DNA of 16,283 nucleotides from contig JAGCVR010000026.1 of NCBI GenBank assembly GCA_017962285.1, positions 1-16,283 on the forward strand, in the 5' to 3' direction. Under the pieces are notes generated by a model, which saw only the letters and a list, made by a program, of their open reading frames with translations, was not told the origin of the DNA and searched no databases. Positions 6,847 to 15,965 of the stretch are shown here, piece by piece. Made by a program: the position numbers and the translations under genes. The DNA comes from Muribaculaceae bacterium (GTDB lineage: Bacteria; Bacteroidota; Bacteroidia; Bacteroidales; Muribaculaceae). The first letter of the stretch is position 1. Each line of letters begins with the position of its first letter.

Positions 6847-9015
6847 ATGAAACGATTCATATTGTTATTATTGATTTTGCCGGTCTTTATGGGACTGGAT
6901 GCCCTGGAACTTGGCGACTACGTGCTCTCGGGTGCGCGCCCAAAGGGCATTCCAGCCATGAAGCAGGCAAAGGACGGTGAGCATTATTATCTGCTCTCCG
7001 AGAGTAAGGATAAGATTCTGAAAGTAAGTTACAGGAACGGGAAAGAAACCACGTTTTTCGATAGCGGAACGGTCGATGGCAATGCCGTGACTCAGTGGGA
7101 CGGCTATGATGTGGCACCCGATGAAAACAGCGTCTTGCTGTGGACGGCGCAGGAACCCATCTACCGTCATTCGTTCAGTGCCGACTACTATGTGTACGAT
7201 GTGAAACGCAAGAGTCTCACAAAACTCACTTCCGACGGGCAGGAACAGATTGCCATAATGTCGCCCGACGGACGGATGGTGGCATACGTCAAGGACAACA
7301 ACATAAGGATTAAGATGCTCCAGAGCGAATCTGACATAGCGGTAACTTCCGACGGGGCAGTGAATAAGGTGATTAACGGTGTGCCCGACTGGGTCTATCA
7401 GGAGGAGTTCGGGATGCTCAACAGTCTGTGCTGGTCGCCCGACAATTCGGTGCTTTCTTTCATCCGTTGGGACGAGTCGCAGGTGCCTATGTACTCAATG
7501 ACTCTTTATGAGGGTGCCTGCAAGCCGAAGGAGGAATATGCGCTTTATCCCGGGCGTTTCGACTTCAAATATCCGGTGGCAGGTGAACAGAATTCCGTGG
7601 TTTCGGTCCACAGCTTCGACGTGGCTACACGTGAACTCCGGCAGATGAATCTTCCCATCACAGCCACAGACTATGTGCAGCACATCGCTTTTGGCACCAA
7701 TGCCGATGAACTGATGGTCTCCACGCTTAACCGGACTCAAAACTTGCTCCACATCTATGCCGTGAACCCCCGCTCGTGCGATGCGCGGCAAATCTATGAG
7801 GAGACATCGGAATCGTGGATTGATTCATCGCTTGCCGCAATGGTGCTGTACTACGACGGTTTCTTCATCATTCCAAGCGACCGTTCCGGCTACGCGCAAC
7901 TTTACCGTTATTCAACCGACGGAACGTTAATCCGCCAGATAACATCAGGCAACGAGAGCGTAACGGCGTTCTATGGATACGATACTCATTCCGGGAAATA
8001 CTACTATCAGTCCACGTGTGGTCCGCTGAACCGCGCCGTTTTCTGCACCGACGATGACGGAAACGCCGCCGCGCTGAGTCCCGACAGCGGCACGAGCTCC
8101 GCTACGTTCAGCTCGTCAATGGCCTATTATGTGTTGAATTTCAGCGACTTGAACACCCCTAACCGCTATGCCGTGTTCAAGACAGGCGGCAAGAAACTGC
8201 GCGACTTGCAGCAGAATGTGGAATATTCAGCGAAATATATCATGCCCGATGTGCCTCGCCGCGAATTCTTTACGTTCACCAGCGACAGCGTGGAACTTAA
8301 CGGATACATCATCAGGCCCACGGATTTCGACCCATCGAAGCGATATCCGGTAATTATGTCGCAATACAGCGGTCCCGGTTCTCAGCAAGTCCTCAATAAG
8401 TGGAAAATCGACTGGGAGGAATATGCCGCATCCCAGGGATTTGTTGTGGCGTGTGTTGACGGGCGTGGCACAGGTGGGCGAGGGAAGCGGTTCCAGGATA
8501 TCGTGTACCTTAATCTTGGGCATTACGAGACCATCGACCAGATTGCCGCCGCATGGTACATGGCGTCGCTCCCGTACGTTGATTCGGACAGGATTGGCAT
8601 CTGGGGCTGGAGTTATGGCGGTTATGAGGTGCTGATGGCGATGTCGCAGAAGGATTCTCCTTTTGCTGCGGGTGTTTCGATAGCGCCGGTTACGTCCTGG
8701 AGATTCTACGATACAATCTACACGGAGCGGTTTATGCGCACTCCGCAGGAAAACCCCGACGGATACGAGGCAAGTGCGCCACTTGGCAAGATTGACGACT
8801 TCAGCGGCGAATTGTTGCTTATGTTTGGCAGTGCCGACGACAATGTGCATATTATCAACGAGATGCAGTATGTTGCTAAGATGAACGAAACAGGCCGGTT
8901 AATCGACATGATGGTGTATCCCAACATGAACCACAGCATCAACGGCTGCGAAATCCGTGAACCGCTCTACAGGAAAGTGATGTCGTTCTTTGAACAGAAG
9001 CTAATGAGCCGTTAA
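6847..9015 (+). CDS. DPP4-family S9 prolyl dipeptidyl peptidase, exported
   Basis: A serine exopeptidase of family S9B that removes X-Pro or X-Ala dipeptides from peptide N-termini, probably in the periplasm. I chose ATG 6847 because it directly begins a signal peptide (MKRFILLLLILPVFMGLDA); an in-frame ATG at 6820 would add nine residues in front and overlap the small ORF. The 722-aa product matches the usual length. The N-terminal two thirds is the beta-propeller and includes DWVYQEEF, whose Glu186-Glu187 match the double Glu that holds the substrate amino group. The C-terminal alpha/beta-hydrolase domain has GWSYGGY (nucleophile Ser589), GSADDNVH (Asp664 or Asp665) and NMNHS (His696). All catalytic features are present. 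It is probably cotranscribed with the upstream small ORF, and perhaps with miaA. The signal peptide has no lipobox Cys. The precise substrate is not determined. Confidence 0.93.
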   Translation: MKRFILLLLILPVFMGLDALELGDYVLSGARPKGIPAMKQAKDGEHYYLLSESKDKILKVSYRNGKETTFFDSGTVDGNAVTQWDGYDVAPDENSVLLWTAQEPIYRHSFSADYYVYDVKRKSLTKLTSDGQEQIAIMSPDGRMVAYVKDNNIRIKMLQSESDIAVTSDGAVNKVINGVPDWVYQEEFGMLNSLCWSPDNSVLSFIRWDESQVPMYSMTLYEGACKPKEEYALYPGRFDFKYPVAGEQNSVVSVHSFDVATRELRQMNLPITATDYVQHIAFGTNADELMVSTLNRTQNLLHIYAVNPRSCDARQIYEETSESWIDSSLAAMVLYYDGFFIIPSDRSGYAQLYRYSTDGTLIRQITSGNESVTAFYGYDTHSGKYYYQSTCGPLNRAVFCTDDDGNAAALSPDSGTSSATFSSSMAYYVLNFSDLNTPNRYAVFKTGGKKLRDLQQNVEYSAKYIMPDVPRREFFTFTSDSVELNGYIIRPTDFDPSKRYPVIMSQYSGPGSQQVLNKWKIDWEEYAASQGFVVACVDGRGTGGRGKRFQDIVYLNLGHYETIDQIAAAWYMASLPYVDSDRIGIWGWSYGGYEVLMAMSQKDSPFAAGVSIAPVTSWRFYDTIYTERFMRTPQENPDGYEASAPLGKIDDFSGELLLMFGSADDNVHIINEMQYVAKMNETGRLIDMMVYPNMNHSINGCEIREPLYRKVMSFFEQKLMSR

Positions 9016-9018
9016 GTA

Positions 9019-9039
9019 TTCGCCTGCACCGCAGGCGAA
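9019..9039 (+). other. Perfect hairpin in the peptidase-miaA spacer
   Basis: TTCGCCTGC (9019-9027) pairs perfectly with GCAGGCGAA (9031-9039) around a 3-nt loop (ACC), in a 41-nt spacer. No T-tract follows on either strand, so a classical terminator is not supported. It could stabilise or separate the upstream message or be an attenuating element. Confidence 0.6.
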
Positions 9040-9056
9040 AGAATAAAGACTAAAAT

Positions 9057-9977
9057 ATGTATCCCTTAATAGTCATAACAGGTCCCACTGCTTCGGGGAA
9101 AACTTCGAAGGCTGTGGCTCTCGCTCGCCATATCGGGGCTGAGATTATCAGTGCCGACTCACGTCAGATTTACCGTGGAATGGATTTGGGCACGGGAAAG
9201 GACCTTGAGGAGTATGGCGATGTGCCGTATCATCTGATTGACATCTGTCCGGCAGGTTATCGCTATAACCTTTACGAATTCCTTCAAGATTATTATAAGG
9301 CAAGCGATGATATAGTGAAGCGTAGAAAACCCATCATAGTGTGTGGTGGAACCGGGCTTTACGTGGAAAGCATCGTTAAAGGGATACAGCTTCCGCCAGT
9401 TCCGCAGAACCCCGAACTCAGGGCTTCGCTCGAGGGTAAATCACTCACTGAACTCACTGAGATTCTGAAACGCTACAAGACGTTGCACAACACCACCGAT
9501 GTGGACACCGCAAAGCGTGCCGTGCGTGCCATTGAGATATGCGACTATTACCACTGCAACCCTTCACTTAAAAGCATGACCGAGCCTCATCCTGTGGAGA
9601 ATGTCGTGGTGATTGGAATTGACATAGACCGCGACCTGCGTCGCCGGCGCATCACAGAGCGGCTGAAAGCCCGGCTTGATGCCGGAATGGTGGATGAGGT
9701 CAAGCGTCTTCTCGAAAGTGGCGTAAGCGCCGAGAATCTCATTTACTATGGCCTGGAATATAAATGGCTCACGCTCTATGTGACCGGCAGGATTTCTTAC
9801 GAGGAAATGTTCACAAGCCTTGGAACGGCAATTCATCAGTTTGCCAAGCGGCAGATGACCTGGTTCCGCGGGATGGAACGCAGGGGAATAAAGATTAACT
9901 GGATTCCGTGGAATTGCCCGGAGGAGGACTTTATCTCTCGTTCAATGTCGCTGATATACAGTTACCACACGCCGTAA
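9057..9977 (+). CDS. miaA: tRNA dimethylallyltransferase
   Basis: Transfers a dimethylallyl group to N6 of A37 in tRNAs that read codons starting with U, the first step towards ms2i6A. The 306-aa length is normal. The N-terminus carries the P-loop GPTASGKT (residues 9-16), followed by ADSRQIYRGMDLGTGK with Asp34 as the expected catalytic acid, then the conserved CGGTGLYVES (96-105). The C-terminal part has KRQMTWFRGM, also typical. It starts 41 nt after the peptidase stop, beyond a hairpin, with no own promoter that I can see, so transcription from 6693 is likely. Its last 16 nt overlap the 3' end of rodA on the other strand, and no terminator fits between the two. Confidence 0.97.
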   Translation: MYPLIVITGPTASGKTSKAVALARHIGAEIISADSRQIYRGMDLGTGKDLEEYGDVPYHLIDICPAGYRYNLYEFLQDYYKASDDIVKRRKPIIVCGGTGLYVESIVKGIQLPPVPQNPELRASLEGKSLTELTEILKRYKTLHNTTDVDTAKRAVRAIEICDYYHCNPSLKSMTEPHPVENVVVIGIDIDRDLRRRRITERLKARLDAGMVDEVKRLLESGVSAENLIYYGLEYKWLTLYVTGRISYEEMFTSLGTAIHQFAKRQMTWFRGMERRGIKINWIPWNCPEEDFISRSMSLIYSYHTP

Positions 9978-11434
9978 TCCTTCCTTGCGGCATCAATGCG
10001 CAGAAGGATGAACAGCAGGAAGGTGAAGCCCCACAGCGATGAACCGCCATAGCTGAAGAATGGCAGAGGGATGCCGATCACGGGGCAGAGGCCTATCACC
10101 ATTCCTATATTGATTGCAAGGTGGAAAATGAGTATAGATGCCACGCAGTAGGCATAGACTCGTCCAAATGTGGTGTGCTGCCGCTCGGCAATGGAGATGA
10201 TTCTCAGTATCAGGGTCAGGAATACTATCAGCACCAGAGAAGCTCCCACAAAACCTTCTTCTTCGCCTATGGTACAGAAAATGAAGTCGGTGTGCTGCTC
10301 GGGAACGTATTTCAGCTTTGTCTGGGTGCCGTTGAGAAAACCTTTTCCGGTCATTCCTCCTGACCCGATTGCAATCTTGCTTTGATTCACGTTGTAGCCC
10401 GCGCCACGCAGGTCTTCCTCAATGCCGAGCGTTACCTCGATGCGTATCTGCTGGTGGGGCTGGAGCACATTGTTGAAGCCGTAATTCACCACAAACATGA
10501 AACCCACCGAAACGCACATGAAGGCAATGGTAATCGCCACTTTCTTGATGTCGTCGTGGAGCATCCCGATAAGCAGATATATCAGCGATATTCCTATCAC
10601 CGTGAAGAAGAACACGTAGCCGTTTATGTCCACTCCCACAAAATGAAGTCCGGTGGCAATGAGTCCTGCAGCGATGTAGCCTATGGCGACGTTGCGCCCG
10701 AGTATCAGCGAACGGCAGTAGAGGAGCAGCATCCCCACCACAAGCACCATTATTACCACAAACACTATGAATGTGCCCATCGGAATGCCCATTATCGTGA
10801 AGGCGGCGAATTTCAGCACCAGGACCACATAGACCACTGCGCAAAATGTGGCAAACAGTACAAAGCCACTCATACCTTCGCGGTAAAGTACGAAAAACAG
10901 CGACATGAATACAAGCGCCGACCCGGTTTCTTTCTCAAGCAGGATGCAGAGAACAGGAAGAATGATGATGCCTATGGCTATGGCGTAATTCTTCCATTCC
11001 TTCAAGGCAAAACCGTAGGTACTGAACAGTTTCGCCAGTGCCAGTGCCGTGGCGGTCTTCGCAAATTCGGCGGGCTGGAGACTCACCGGACCGAGAACAA
11101 GCCACGACCGCGACCCTTTGATGTCGTGCGCTATGAATGCCGTGACTATCAGGAGCAGTATCATGAACCCGTAGATGGGGTAGGCGTAGGCTTCATAGAT
11201 GCGGCGGTCAATCAGCAGCAGCGAGAATCCCACCACAAACGAAAGCCCAATCCAGAGTATCTGTTTGCCCGAGAATTGGTTGAAATCAAGCATGTCGGTG
11301 TTCTCGAAATCGTAGGTCGCCGCATAGATGCTGATGGCCCCGGCTATGACGAGGATCGCATAGAGCAACACTGTGAACCAGTCCACAGAGCGAAGCAGAT
11401 TGCTGTCATTGTCGGTGTTGTTATATGTTACCAT
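9962..11434 (-). CDS. rodA: Peptidoglycan polymerase RodA (SEDS family), enlarged
   Basis: Membrane-embedded glycosyltransferase that polymerises lipid II into glycan chains for side-wall growth, working with PBP2. At 490 aa it is clearly longer than the about 370 aa of E. coli RodA. Family motifs are present: LQPAEFAK (Glu123, Lys126) and, near the end, NQSKIAIGSGG, GKGFLNGTQ and EQHTDFIF with Asp383 matching the essential Asp of RodA. The surplus is a hydrophobic stretch of about 100 residues between the first half and the conserved IAIGSGG loop, which reads as several additional membrane segments. The usual PDxG motif appears as KETG (Glu for Asp). The ATG at 11434 overlaps the PBP2 gene by 14 nt. 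It is last in the mre operon. The protein ends DYGVW. Confidence 0.95.
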   Translation of the reverse strand: MVTYNNTDNDSNLLRSVDWFTVLLYAILVIAGAISIYAATYDFENTDMLDFNQFSGKQILWIGLSFVVGFSLLLIDRRIYEAYAYPIYGFMILLLIVTAFIAHDIKGSRSWLVLGPVSLQPAEFAKTATALALAKLFSTYGFALKEWKNYAIAIGIIILPVLCILLEKETGSALVFMSLFFVLYREGMSGFVLFATFCAVVYVVLVLKFAAFTIMGIPMGTFIVFVVIMVLVVGMLLLYCRSLILGRNVAIGYIAAGLIATGLHFVGVDINGYVFFFTVIGISLIYLLIGMLHDDIKKVAITIAFMCVSVGFMFVVNYGFNNVLQPHQQIRIEVTLGIEEDLRGAGYNVNQSKIAIGSGGMTGKGFLNGTQTKLKYVPEQHTDFIFCTIGEEEGFVGASLVLIVFLTLILRIISIAERQHTTFGRVYAYCVASILIFHLAINIGMVIGLCPVIGIPLPFFSYGGSSLWGFTFLLFILLRIDAARKDYGVW

Positions 11435-13367
11435 TGTTCTCTTGTTTTGGGGGTGTTGCCTCGGCCGATGGCTTTTCTCCGCTTGCCGTTGCCGTTGCGG
11501 CTTGCGCTTTTTTGCGCACTATCACGCCGCCTGCCGTGCTGGCGCCCATCATGCTCGCTTCTATTCCCTTACGTCCGGGTGAAATCTCTCCACGGAGATA
11601 TTTCTCTATTATCAGGCTCCCGATAGGCACTCCGAAAGTGGCACCGAAACCGGCGTTCTCCACATAAACGCACACTGCTATCTTGGGGTTGTCCATCGGG
11701 GCGAATCCCATAAACACAGAGTGGTCGCGGCCATGCGGGTTCTGTGCCGTTCCGGTCTTGCCGCACACGTCAAGTCCGGCAATGTTGGCACCGCGGCATG
11801 TGCCGCCGGTAACAGCCATGCGCATACCTTCCACAATGTTGGGGTAGTAACTGGCATCGATGGTGGGAACGTGTTTCTCCCTGAACACTTTCAGCGGTCC
11901 TTTGCCTGCCACGCCGCGCACCACATGCGGAGTGTAGAAGAAACCGCGGTTGGCGATGGTGGCGCTCAGATTCGCTATCTGCAGCGGGGTGGCGAGCACT
12001 TCACCTTGCCCGATGGCGTCGGAAATAATGGTGTTTGCGCTCCAGTTGCCTTCGCCGTAGGCTTTGTCGTAGTATTTGCTGTTGGGGATGAAACCTCTGC
12101 TTTCACCAGGCAGGTCCACACCCAGACGATAGCCGTATCCCATCGACACCATGTGGTTTTTCCACACCTCAAAGGCGTTTGAGGGCGAGCCGTATTTCGA
12201 TTTGCGGTCGATCATGTATTTCAGCCCATAGCAGAAATAGGCATTGCACGATGTCTGCAATGCTGGTTTCAGGGGCAGGGGAGAACCATGTCCGTGACAG
12301 CCCACGTGCAGGCTGCCCCATGTGTAACCACGGTAGCAGGGATAGGCTGTGCTCGGAGTGATGATGCCTTCCTGCATGAATATCAGTCCCTGTGTGGGCT
12401 TGAAGGTGGAGCCGGGAGGATAAGCCGCCATGATTGCGCGGTCGAACAGGGGCTTGCGTTTGTCGTTCACGAGCATTCGGTAGTTTTTCCCGCGTTCCTT
12501 GCCTATGAGCAACGACGGGTCATAGCTCGGACTCGACACAAGAGCCAGAATCTCTCCCGTGGAAGGCTCAATCGCCACAATGGCTCCAATCTTGTTCTGC
12601 ATCAGCCGTTCGCCGTATTCCTGAAGGCCAATGTCGATGCTCAGCCTCAGGTCGCTGCCGGCAATGGGCGCATTGTCGTCACGTCCTTCGTTATAGCGCC
12701 CTTTGATTTTCCCAAGTGCGTCGCGAATGAGAATCTCATTTCCTTTCGTTCCCCGGAGGAATGTCTCGTAACTCTTTTCCACGCCAAGGTCGCCGGTGTA
12801 GTCGCCGGGGCGGTAGTACGGGTCATTTTCGATGTCGGTCTGGTTCACCTCGCGGATGTCGCCAAGGACGTTGGCTCCGGCATTGTACTTGTACTGGCGC
12901 ACAATGCGCTGAACGATGAAGAATCCCGGGAAACGGTAAAGCTTTTCTTGAATCCTGCCGTAGTCCTGAGGCGAGAGGTGATTCATGAAAATCTGTTGCG
13001 TGTAGGCGGAATAGTTGCGGTTTTTTGTGCGGTCCTTCATGTCGGCGACGCGGCGGTCGAAGACTTCGCGGCTTATCTGGAGCGTGTTGCAGAAATCGGT
13101 AGTGTCGAATGGCAGCACGTCCTTGGGAATCATCACCAGGTCATAGTCGGGCTGATTGAACACAATAAGACTGTCGTTGCGGTCATAAATAAGCCCGCGC
13201 GACGGATAAATGGTCTTTTTCAGAAAAGCATTTGAATCGGCACTGTCTTTGTAGGCACTCTCCAGCACTTGAAGGTTGAACAGGCGGACAATGTAGATGA
13301 TGACGATTATCACAATGAAACCGCCTATCACATACTTTCGCTTTTCAAGATTATAGTCTTTTCTCAC
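11421..13367 (-). CDS. mrdA: Penicillin-binding protein 2 (elongation transpeptidase)
   Basis: Class B transpeptidase that cross-links the glycan made by RodA. The 648-aa protein has one N-terminal membrane segment (about residues 13-30), a PBP dimerisation region including a SRGLIYDRND motif, and a transpeptidase domain. The three active-site motifs are visible: STFK with nucleophile Ser320, SCN with Ser373, and KTGTAQ with Lys537. The C-terminal 40 or so residues are low-complexity and rich in Ala, Thr, Lys and Pro. The start is GTG at 13367, giving MRKDYNLEK; it overlaps the end of mreD by 17 nt, suggesting translational coupling. No nearer ATG leaves the membrane segment intact. The gene order mreB-mreC-mreD-mrdA-rodA supports the assignment. 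Confidence 0.96.
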   Translation of the reverse strand: MRKDYNLEKRKYVIGGFIVIIVIIYIVRLFNLQVLESAYKDSADSNAFLKKTIYPSRGLIYDRNDSLIVFNQPDYDLVMIPKDVLPFDTTDFCNTLQISREVFDRRVADMKDRTKNRNYSAYTQQIFMNHLSPQDYGRIQEKLYRFPGFFIVQRIVRQYKYNAGANVLGDIREVNQTDIENDPYYRPGDYTGDLGVEKSYETFLRGTKGNEILIRDALGKIKGRYNEGRDDNAPIAGSDLRLSIDIGLQEYGERLMQNKIGAIVAIEPSTGEILALVSSPSYDPSLLIGKERGKNYRMLVNDKRKPLFDRAIMAAYPPGSTFKPTQGLIFMQEGIITPSTAYPCYRGYTWGSLHVGCHGHGSPLPLKPALQTSCNAYFCYGLKYMIDRKSKYGSPSNAFEVWKNHMVSMGYGYRLGVDLPGESRGFIPNSKYYDKAYGEGNWSANTIISDAIGQGEVLATPLQIANLSATIANRGFFYTPHVVRGVAGKGPLKVFREKHVPTIDASYYPNIVEGMRMAVTGGTCRGANIAGLDVCGKTGTAQNPHGRDHSVFMGFAPMDNPKIAVCVYVENAGFGATFGVPIGSLIIEKYLRGEISPGRKGIEASMMGASTAGGVIVRKKAQAATATASGEKPSAEATPPKQENNGNI

Positions 13368-13869
13368 GGTGAGTGCTCACTAAACTGTCTATGCCTAAAA
13401 TGAATAATATCGACAACAGGCTGCTTGCCACAACTCTTCCCAGCGTCAGCGAGAAACTCCTGAGGGTGAATGCCTGGATTGTGAAAAGCAGGAAGCAGTA
13501 GATCACGGTTAGGGTAGTGGCATATTTCAGGTAAGTCTCAATTCCAAGTGTGTGAATCGACGGCAATGGATTGCTCATGTCGTCTTCGCGTGTCTGGAAC
13601 GAGTTGAAAACCGGGCGGCGGATGGCTCCTAAAACGGTACAGGAAAGCGCATGCATACCCTGCGTGTTGCCGAAGATGTCCACCACAAGTCCGAGCAGAA
13701 ACGACAGGGTCAGCACCCAGTTCGTGCCCATGTTGATGGGCAGCCTCATTATCACATAGATGAACACTATGGGCATGGCCACATTGAACAGGATTATCTT
13801 GCTGCAGAACACCTGAGCCAGAACCATTATTATGGTCAGTACTATAAGATGCAGCACCGTCTTTGTCAT
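13351..13869 (-). CDS. mreD: Rod shape-determining protein MreD
   Basis: A small integral membrane protein of the elongasome. The 172-aa sequence is strongly hydrophobic with about five likely membrane helices (for example residues 5-40, 50-70 and the last third). The sequence is poorly conserved in this family and the call rests mainly on size, hydrophobicity and its place between mreC and mrdA. Its ATG overlaps the mreC stop in an ATGA arrangement (13866-13869), and its own stop lies 17 nt inside the PBP2 gene. Confidence 0.85.
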   Translation of the reverse strand: MTKTVLHLIVLTIIMVLAQVFCSKIILFNVAMPIVFIYVIMRLPINMGTNWVLTLSFLLGLVVDIFGNTQGMHALSCTVLGAIRRPVFNSFQTREDDMSNPLPSIHTLGIETYLKYATTLTVIYCFLLFTIQAFTLRSFSLTLGRVVASSLLSILFILGIDSLVSTHREKRL

Positions 13870-14726
13870 TTCGTGTCCTCCTTTCCTTCGGGCTGGCTGC
13901 CGGCTTCCAGTTTGTCCAACTCTTCTCGCATGGTGTTCCGCAGGGCGCGCACCGTGCTCAGCTGCGAGAAATTGGTGGTGAGTTTCACTTTCAGCGAAAT
14001 GAAGTTCTCGTTAAGTCCGTTTTCGTTGTCCTTGACGATACCAACGATAATTCCCTCTGGGAATACCGATGAATAGCCACTGGTGACGATGGTGTCGCCC
14101 TTGTGGTAGAGGACATGCTTGGGCAGTTCCTGCAGGATGGCGTATTCGGGCGACTTTCCGTCCCAGACGAGGCTGCCGAAGTATTCGCTGTTTTTCAGCT
14201 TGCACGAAAGCCGCATGTTGGGGTTCAGCAGAGAAATGATGCGTGCCGAGTGCTTGCCCACCACATTCACCATGCCCACCACGCCGTTCTGGTCCACCAC
14301 GCCCATCTCCGGCTCAATCCCTTCTGCCGAGCCGCGGTTGATGGTGATGTAGTTGTTGGCTTGTGAAATGCTGTTGCTGATTACGTGCGCAAGGATGAAG
14401 TCGAACTGCTGCTCGCCGTTCGAGACTATTGCAGAGTCTTCGAGTTGCAGCTTCAGATCGTAGATCTGATTGCGCAGGTTTGTCACCTCCATTTCAAGCA
14501 GCGCGTTACGCTCCTGCAGATCTTCGTTGATGTCGCGCAGGTTGAGGTAGGATGTGACCGATGCCACGGCATTATATACCGTTGCCGAGACGGCATTGGC
14601 CGACGACAGATACACGCTCTGCTGGTAGGGGTTGCTCTGGAAAAGCATGAGCAGGCTCACAATCGCATAGAATGTGAACACAAACCATGTACTGTGCTTT
14701 ATGAAAAAATCAAGCAGGTTTTTCAT
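13866..14726 (-). CDS. mreC: Rod shape-determining protein MreC
   Basis: Periplasmic scaffold that links MreB to PBP2 and RodA. The 286-aa protein has one N-terminal membrane segment (about residues 12-30), a coiled coil (about residues 61-97, rich in Leu, Glu and Asn), and then the beta-rich MreC core with NRGSAEGIEPEMGVV and GDTIVTSGYSSVFPEG, both typical of the family. The C-terminus is short and polar (EGKEDTK). It overlaps mreD by 4 nt but is separated from mreB by 97 nt, where no promoter or hairpin stands out to me. Confidence 0.94.
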   Translation of the reverse strand: MKNLLDFFIKHSTWFVFTFYAIVSLLMLFQSNPYQQSVYLSSANAVSATVYNAVASVTSYLNLRDINEDLQERNALLEMEVTNLRNQIYDLKLQLEDSAIVSNGEQQFDFILAHVISNSISQANNYITINRGSAEGIEPEMGVVDQNGVVGMVNVVGKHSARIISLLNPNMRLSCKLKNSEYFGSLVWDGKSPEYAILQELPKHVLYHKGDTIVTSGYSSVFPEGIIVGIVKDNENGLNENFISLKVKLTTNFSQLSTVRALRNTMREELDKLEAGSQPEGKEDTK

Positions 14727-14823
14727 CTTTCACCAGTTGGAGCGTGGTTGAAATCGTCTCGGAATCACTGCCGTAACCTCTCGGACGGGCATTAGCGGCC
14801 GCTCGTGTGGACTTCGCGTTTCC

Positions 14824-15843
14824 TTACTTCATCAAGAAGCGGAAATGCTTAATGTTCTTCAGCGCCACACCTGTTCCGCGTGCCACTGCCAGCAATGGCT
14901 CTTCTGCCACATGGAAGGTGATGCCTATCTTGTCGGTCAGGCGCTTGTCGAGGCCGCGCAGCAATGCGCCGCCGCCAGTAAGGTACACACCGTTCTTCAC
15001 AATGTCGGCATAGAGTTCGGGCGGTGTCTGCTCCAGTGCCTGAAGCACGGCTGCCTCAATCTTCGAGATGGATTTCTCTATGCTGTGGCAGATTTCCTGA
15101 TACGAAACGTGCACTTCTTTCGGAAGCGATGTCATCAGGTCGGGACCGTGCACGATGTAGTCCTCGGGAGCATCTTCAAGCTCGGTGAGGGCAGCTCCCA
15201 CGTTTATCTTAATCAGTTCGGCGGTTCTTTCACCTACCTTCACGCCATGCGCACGGCGCATGTGCTCCTGAATGTCGTCGTTGAGGTCGTCGCCGGCAAC
15301 CTTGATGCTCTTGTTGCTCACGATACCGCCGAGCGAGATTACGGCAATCTCGGTGGTTCCGCCACCTATGTCCACGATCATGTTGCCTTCAGGCGCCAGC
15401 ACGTCAAGGCCGATACCAAGGGCGGCTGCCATAGGCTCGTAAATCATATACACGTCGCGTCCGCCGGCGTGTTCCGACGAGTCGCGCACGGCACGGATCT
15501 CAACCTCGGTCGAGCCCGAAGGAATACAAACCACCATTCGCATCGACGGCGAGAACCAGTGATGACGCGAGATCACCTTCTTTATCATGCCACGGATCAT
15601 CATCTCAGCTGCCTGGAAGTCGGCAATCACACCGTCGCGCAACGGACGTACCACATGAATGCCCTCGGGCACCTTGCCGTACATCTGTCGTGCCGGCTCG
15701 CCCACGGCTTCCATTTTGCCGGTGCGAGTGTGGAGTGCCACCATCGACGGCTCATTGATCACTATCTTGTCGTTGTGAATTATTATGGTGTTGGCTGTAC
15801 CTAAGTCAACTGCGATTTCTTGCGTAAAAGAGAAAAGTCCCAT
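14824..15843 (-). CDS. mreB: Actin-like rod shape protein MreB
   Basis: An ATP-binding, filament-forming bacterial actin that positions the wall-elongation machinery at the inner face of the membrane. The 339-aa length is usual. Phosphate-binding motifs are VDLGTANT (residues 12-19) and VDIGGGTTEIAV (157-168); the adenosine region contains LTGGGALLRGLDKRL near the C-terminus. The N-terminus begins MGLFSFTQEIAVDLGT, with a short hydrophobic lead that may help membrane contact. The ATG at 15843 follows an AG-rich leader. It is the first gene of the minus-strand mre operon and is transcribed away from the tRNA-Ser gene. Confidence 0.98.
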   Translation of the reverse strand: MGLFSFTQEIAVDLGTANTIIIHNDKIVINEPSMVALHTRTGKMEAVGEPARQMYGKVPEGIHVVRPLRDGVIADFQAAEMMIRGMIKKVISRHHWFSPSMRMVVCIPSGSTEVEIRAVRDSSEHAGGRDVYMIYEPMAAALGIGLDVLAPEGNMIVDIGGGTTEIAVISLGGIVSNKSIKVAGDDLNDDIQEHMRRAHGVKVGERTAELIKINVGAALTELEDAPEDYIVHGPDLMTSLPKEVHVSYQEICHSIEKSISKIEAAVLQALEQTPPELYADIVKNGVYLTGGGALLRGLDKRLTDKIGITFHVAEEPLLAVARGTGVALKNIKHFRFLMK

Positions 15844-15965
15844 ATCTTTCTTGCGTTAAAGTTATACTTAATATTTGTTATCTTAAAATGTTGTTAATCA
15901 GAGTTGTATGAAGGCCAAAATTGTTGTGGTTTTTATGCTGTTCATACCTCATCCGATTAGCTGTG

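Noticed and set aside
10382..11626. Long plus-strand ORF (414 codons) opposite rodA and mrdA
   Set aside because: The composition (very high His, Tyr, Glu, Arg) is that of the complement of membrane-protein codons, and it spans two real genes.
12288..13235. Plus-strand ORF (315 codons) opposite mrdA
   Set aside because: It is a shadow of the PBP2 coding region, without start context or domain.
14845..15804. Plus-strand ORF (319 codons) opposite mreB
   Set aside because: MreB on the minus strand is unmistakable; the opposite frame has no family features.
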